Shown here: one piece after another, positions 62,656 to 64,000 of the stretch
Layout: each line of letters opens with the position of its first letter
Numbering within the stretch: the stretch's first letter is position 1
Assembly (NCBI GenBank): GCA_050305935.1
Contig: JBNLGG010000002.1
Location: 1 to 64,000, forward strand
Length of the DNA: 64,000 nt
Reading direction: 5' to 3'
From: CAJXNP01 sp050305935
GTDB taxonomy: Bacteria > Bacteroidota > Bacteroidia > Cytophagales > Cyclobacteriaceae
Position numbers and translations under genes: made by a program
Notes under the pieces: model-generated
Told to the model about the DNA's origin: nothing
What the model saw: only the letters and a program-made list of their open reading frames with translations
The model's database searches: none

Positions 62656-63480
62656 CTATTCCTTAATTTTCTTGTAGATTTTTTCTTCATTGTTTACCAC
62701 AATAAACTTGTTGGCAATTTCGCACCAGATAAGAGATTCCTTTGACCCTATGGCCAGGTATCCATATTTAAAAATGCTTTCATGCAGTTTTTTCAGCACA
62801 TCATTTTGTAAGGTTTGATTGAAATAGATCATTACATTTCTACACAGGACAATGTCAAATTTGCTAAACACTATTCCGTTTACCAGGTCGTGTAATCGAA
62901 AAGATACATTTTCAATCAAGGATTTGTCCATATAAGCAAAACCGTTTTTCTCCTGATAGTACTTGTTCAACCCCTCGTCGCCCTGAACCCGTACAAAGTT
63001 TTTTTCATTCAAGTCCATTGATTTAATTGGAAACACTCCTTGCTTGGCTTTCTCAATAATCACACTGTCAATGTCTGTTGCAATGATTTTGCTGTTTTGA
63101 AGAATGCCCATTTCCTTTAATAAAATGGCCATCGAAAAAACCTCCTCCCCGGAGGAGCATCCGGCATGCCAAATGCTGATTTTTTGATGATTAAGTAGGA
63201 TATTTGGTATTATTTTATCTCTTAAGACCCTCCAAAATGACGGATCACGGAACATTTCTGTAACATTTACGGTGATTTCTGATAAGAATTCCTGAAAAAA
63301 GGTCTCACTCTCTCCGATCTTTTTTATAAGGATATCGATGCTATTAAACTTGTATAGTTCAAGGATTCTGCTTACCCTTCTTTTGAAAGAGGACATCGCA
63401 TAGTTTGTGAAATCGTAATTATATTTTTCTTTGATGAGTTCTGTTAACTTCCTGATGTCAACAATATGAATCTCCTGCAT
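62656..63480 (-). CDS. cheR: CheR-type protein-glutamate methyltransferase
   Basis: 274 residues from the ATG at 63480; a TTG two codons earlier opens the longer frame but is unlikely. N-terminal helical domain (KYNYDFTNYAMSSFKRRVSR), then the SAM-binding fold: FFQEFLSEITVNVTEMFRDP, ISIWHAGCSSGEEVFSMAIL, IIATDIDSVIIEKAKQGVF and FDIVLCRNVMIYFNQTLQND, the classic CheR blocks. It methylates Glu residues of a receptor. It is the first gene of the cluster, with ~290 bp to a divergent gene. In the absence of receptors its substrate may be the phosphatase or the GAF membrane protein. Confidence 0.93.
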   Translation of the reverse strand: MQEIHIVDIRKLTELIKEKYNYDFTNYAMSSFKRRVSRILELYKFNSIDILIKKIGESETFFQEFLSEITVNVTEMFRDPSFWRVLRDKIIPNILLNHQKISIWHAGCSSGEEVFSMAILLKEMGILQNSKIIATDIDSVIIEKAKQGVFPIKSMDLNEKNFVRVQGDEGLNKYYQEKNGFAYMDKSLIENVSFRLHDLVNGIVFSKFDIVLCRNVMIYFNQTLQNDVLKKLHESIFKYGYLAIGSKESLIWCEIANKFIVVNNEEKIYKKIKE

Positions 63481-63486
63481 AGCCAA

Positions 63487-63772
63487 TTATTTTACAAATA
63501 CAGATTGCTTGATTTTTTACTTCCCCCGCGGATAAGCATTTCAGATGTAAATGGGATTTTCATCAAATAATTATTTCCCCCAAATGGACTTAAAACTCTC
63601 CAACTGACGAAATATAAAATAATTATTTAAACTTTTCATTGCTAAAATTTGATTTTATAGTCTGGCAGGATGTAATTTTTTGATTAAATGTAAATGAAAG
63701 CTTCAATCCTCTTTGGGCTTCATAATTCGGCCAAAATTGGCGATTTTAGTTTGACAATTTGAACCAAAATGT
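63487..63772. other. 286-bp divergent intergenic region between cheR and the saccharopine dehydrogenase-like gene
   Basis: A/T-rich, without any ORF worth naming. It must carry the promoter of the nine-gene minus-strand cluster and that of the plus-strand gene. I could not find a complete -33/-7 pair for either direction. Confidence 0.5.
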
Positions 63773-64000
63773 ATGGCTAGTACTTTCAAAACGATATTGC
63801 TTTTAGGTGCCGGACGATCAACCAATGTGCTAATCTCTTATCTTAAAAAAGAGTGCATTGAAAAAGGATGGAAAATCAGGGTTGGTGATATCTCCCTGGA
63901 ACTTGCACAAAACAAAATAGCCAATACCCCAATTGGTGAAGCGTTTCAGTTTGATTTATTTAATCATGACCAGAGGAGGAAGGAAATTCGAAATGCAGAT
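63773..64000 (+). CDS. Saccharopine dehydrogenase-like protein (partial, 5' part only)
   Basis: An open frame from ATG 63773 to the window end gives 76 residues. It begins with the NAD(P)-binding strand and turn ILLLGAGRSTNVLISYLKK, then an acidic strand end (KIRVGDISLELAQNKIANTP) and FDLFNHDQRRKEI. This is the N-terminus of the saccharopine-dehydrogenase family (Lys9-type). Enzymes of this kind make or break saccharopine or carboxynorspermidine. The substrate needs the rest of the gene. It diverges from cheR. Confidence 0.75.
   Translation, partial: MASTFKTILLLGAGRSTNVLISYLKKECIEKGWKIRVGDISLELAQNKIANTPIGEAFQFDLFNHDQRRKEIRNAD

Noticed and set aside
1..64000. tRNA, rRNA, CRISPR, insertion sequences, prophage
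   Set aside because: I looked for tRNA T-arm patterns, transposase motifs, terminal repeats and spacer arrays and found none that could be supported.

Overview
The window comes from a Bacteroidota chromosome, most likely Cytophagales (a Fulvivirga/Flammeovirga-like, gliding or marine bacterium). The evidence is a PorP/SprF-family protein, both classes of type IX secretion C-terminal tail, a SusC/SusD pair, FG-GAP/ASPIC-UnbV lipoproteins, FAS1 and CotH surface proteins, a rather low G+C content, and Bacteroidota-style promoter elements in place of E. coli -35/-10 boxes. I see no rRNA, tRNA, CRISPR array, intact insertion sequence or prophage. The only decayed locus is a small toxin-antitoxin remnant.

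Layout. 1-5.2 kb: a PorP/SprF gene (cut by the window edge) downstream of a 1551-residue PKD-repeat surface protein with a type B T9SS tail. 5.6-6.1 kb: a broken antitoxin/PIN-toxin pair. 6.1-9.2 kb: acetyl-CoA synthetase, rhodanese, TM2 and DUF2752 proteins. 9.3-10.3 kb: an ECF sigma factor with a small membrane partner. 10.3-16.5 kb: a sulfur block made of OsmC, O-succinylhomoserine sulfhydrylase, a Cys-rich leader peptide with attenuator, HEPN-tailed sulfite reductase, two siroheme genes and APS reductase. 16.9-18.5 kb: a duplicated-domain lipoprotein and a GNAT enzyme. 18.5-35.5 kb: a glycan/trehalose locus with a LacI-type operator, SusC, SusD, two FG-GAP lipoproteins around a small barrel protein, a GyrI-like protein, GH37 trehalase and a LacI regulator. 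35.7-45.2 kb: CotH, a YbaK-like deacylase, an EamA transporter, a YdiJ-like FAD/Fe-S dehydrogenase, PspA with YbjN, an XRE/S24-fold regulator and a LOG protein. 45.2-52.0 kb: feoAB, a four-FAS1 lipoprotein, a stand-alone LytTR protein, MarC, RNase HI and TrmN6. 52.1-63.5 kb: a nine-gene minus-strand cluster with CheR, CheB, a GAF membrane protein, a SiaA-type phosphatase, SiaB kinase, SiaC, an ABCG transporter with a TerB-like head, and two exported proteins. A partial saccharopine-dehydrogenase-like gene closes the window.

Two systems stand out. First, the sulfite-reductase operon is preceded by a 38-codon leader with seven Cys codons (five consecutive), an intrinsic terminator, and a 14-nt antiterminator duplex (13 of 14 positions pair) that excludes the terminator. 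This is the architecture of a cysteine-sensing transcription attenuator. Second, the cheR-cheB-GAF-siaA-siaB-siaC-ABC cluster places a Sia partner switch beside a transporter as the possible output. No GGDEF cyclase, which is the known Pseudomonas output, and no chemoreceptor is present.
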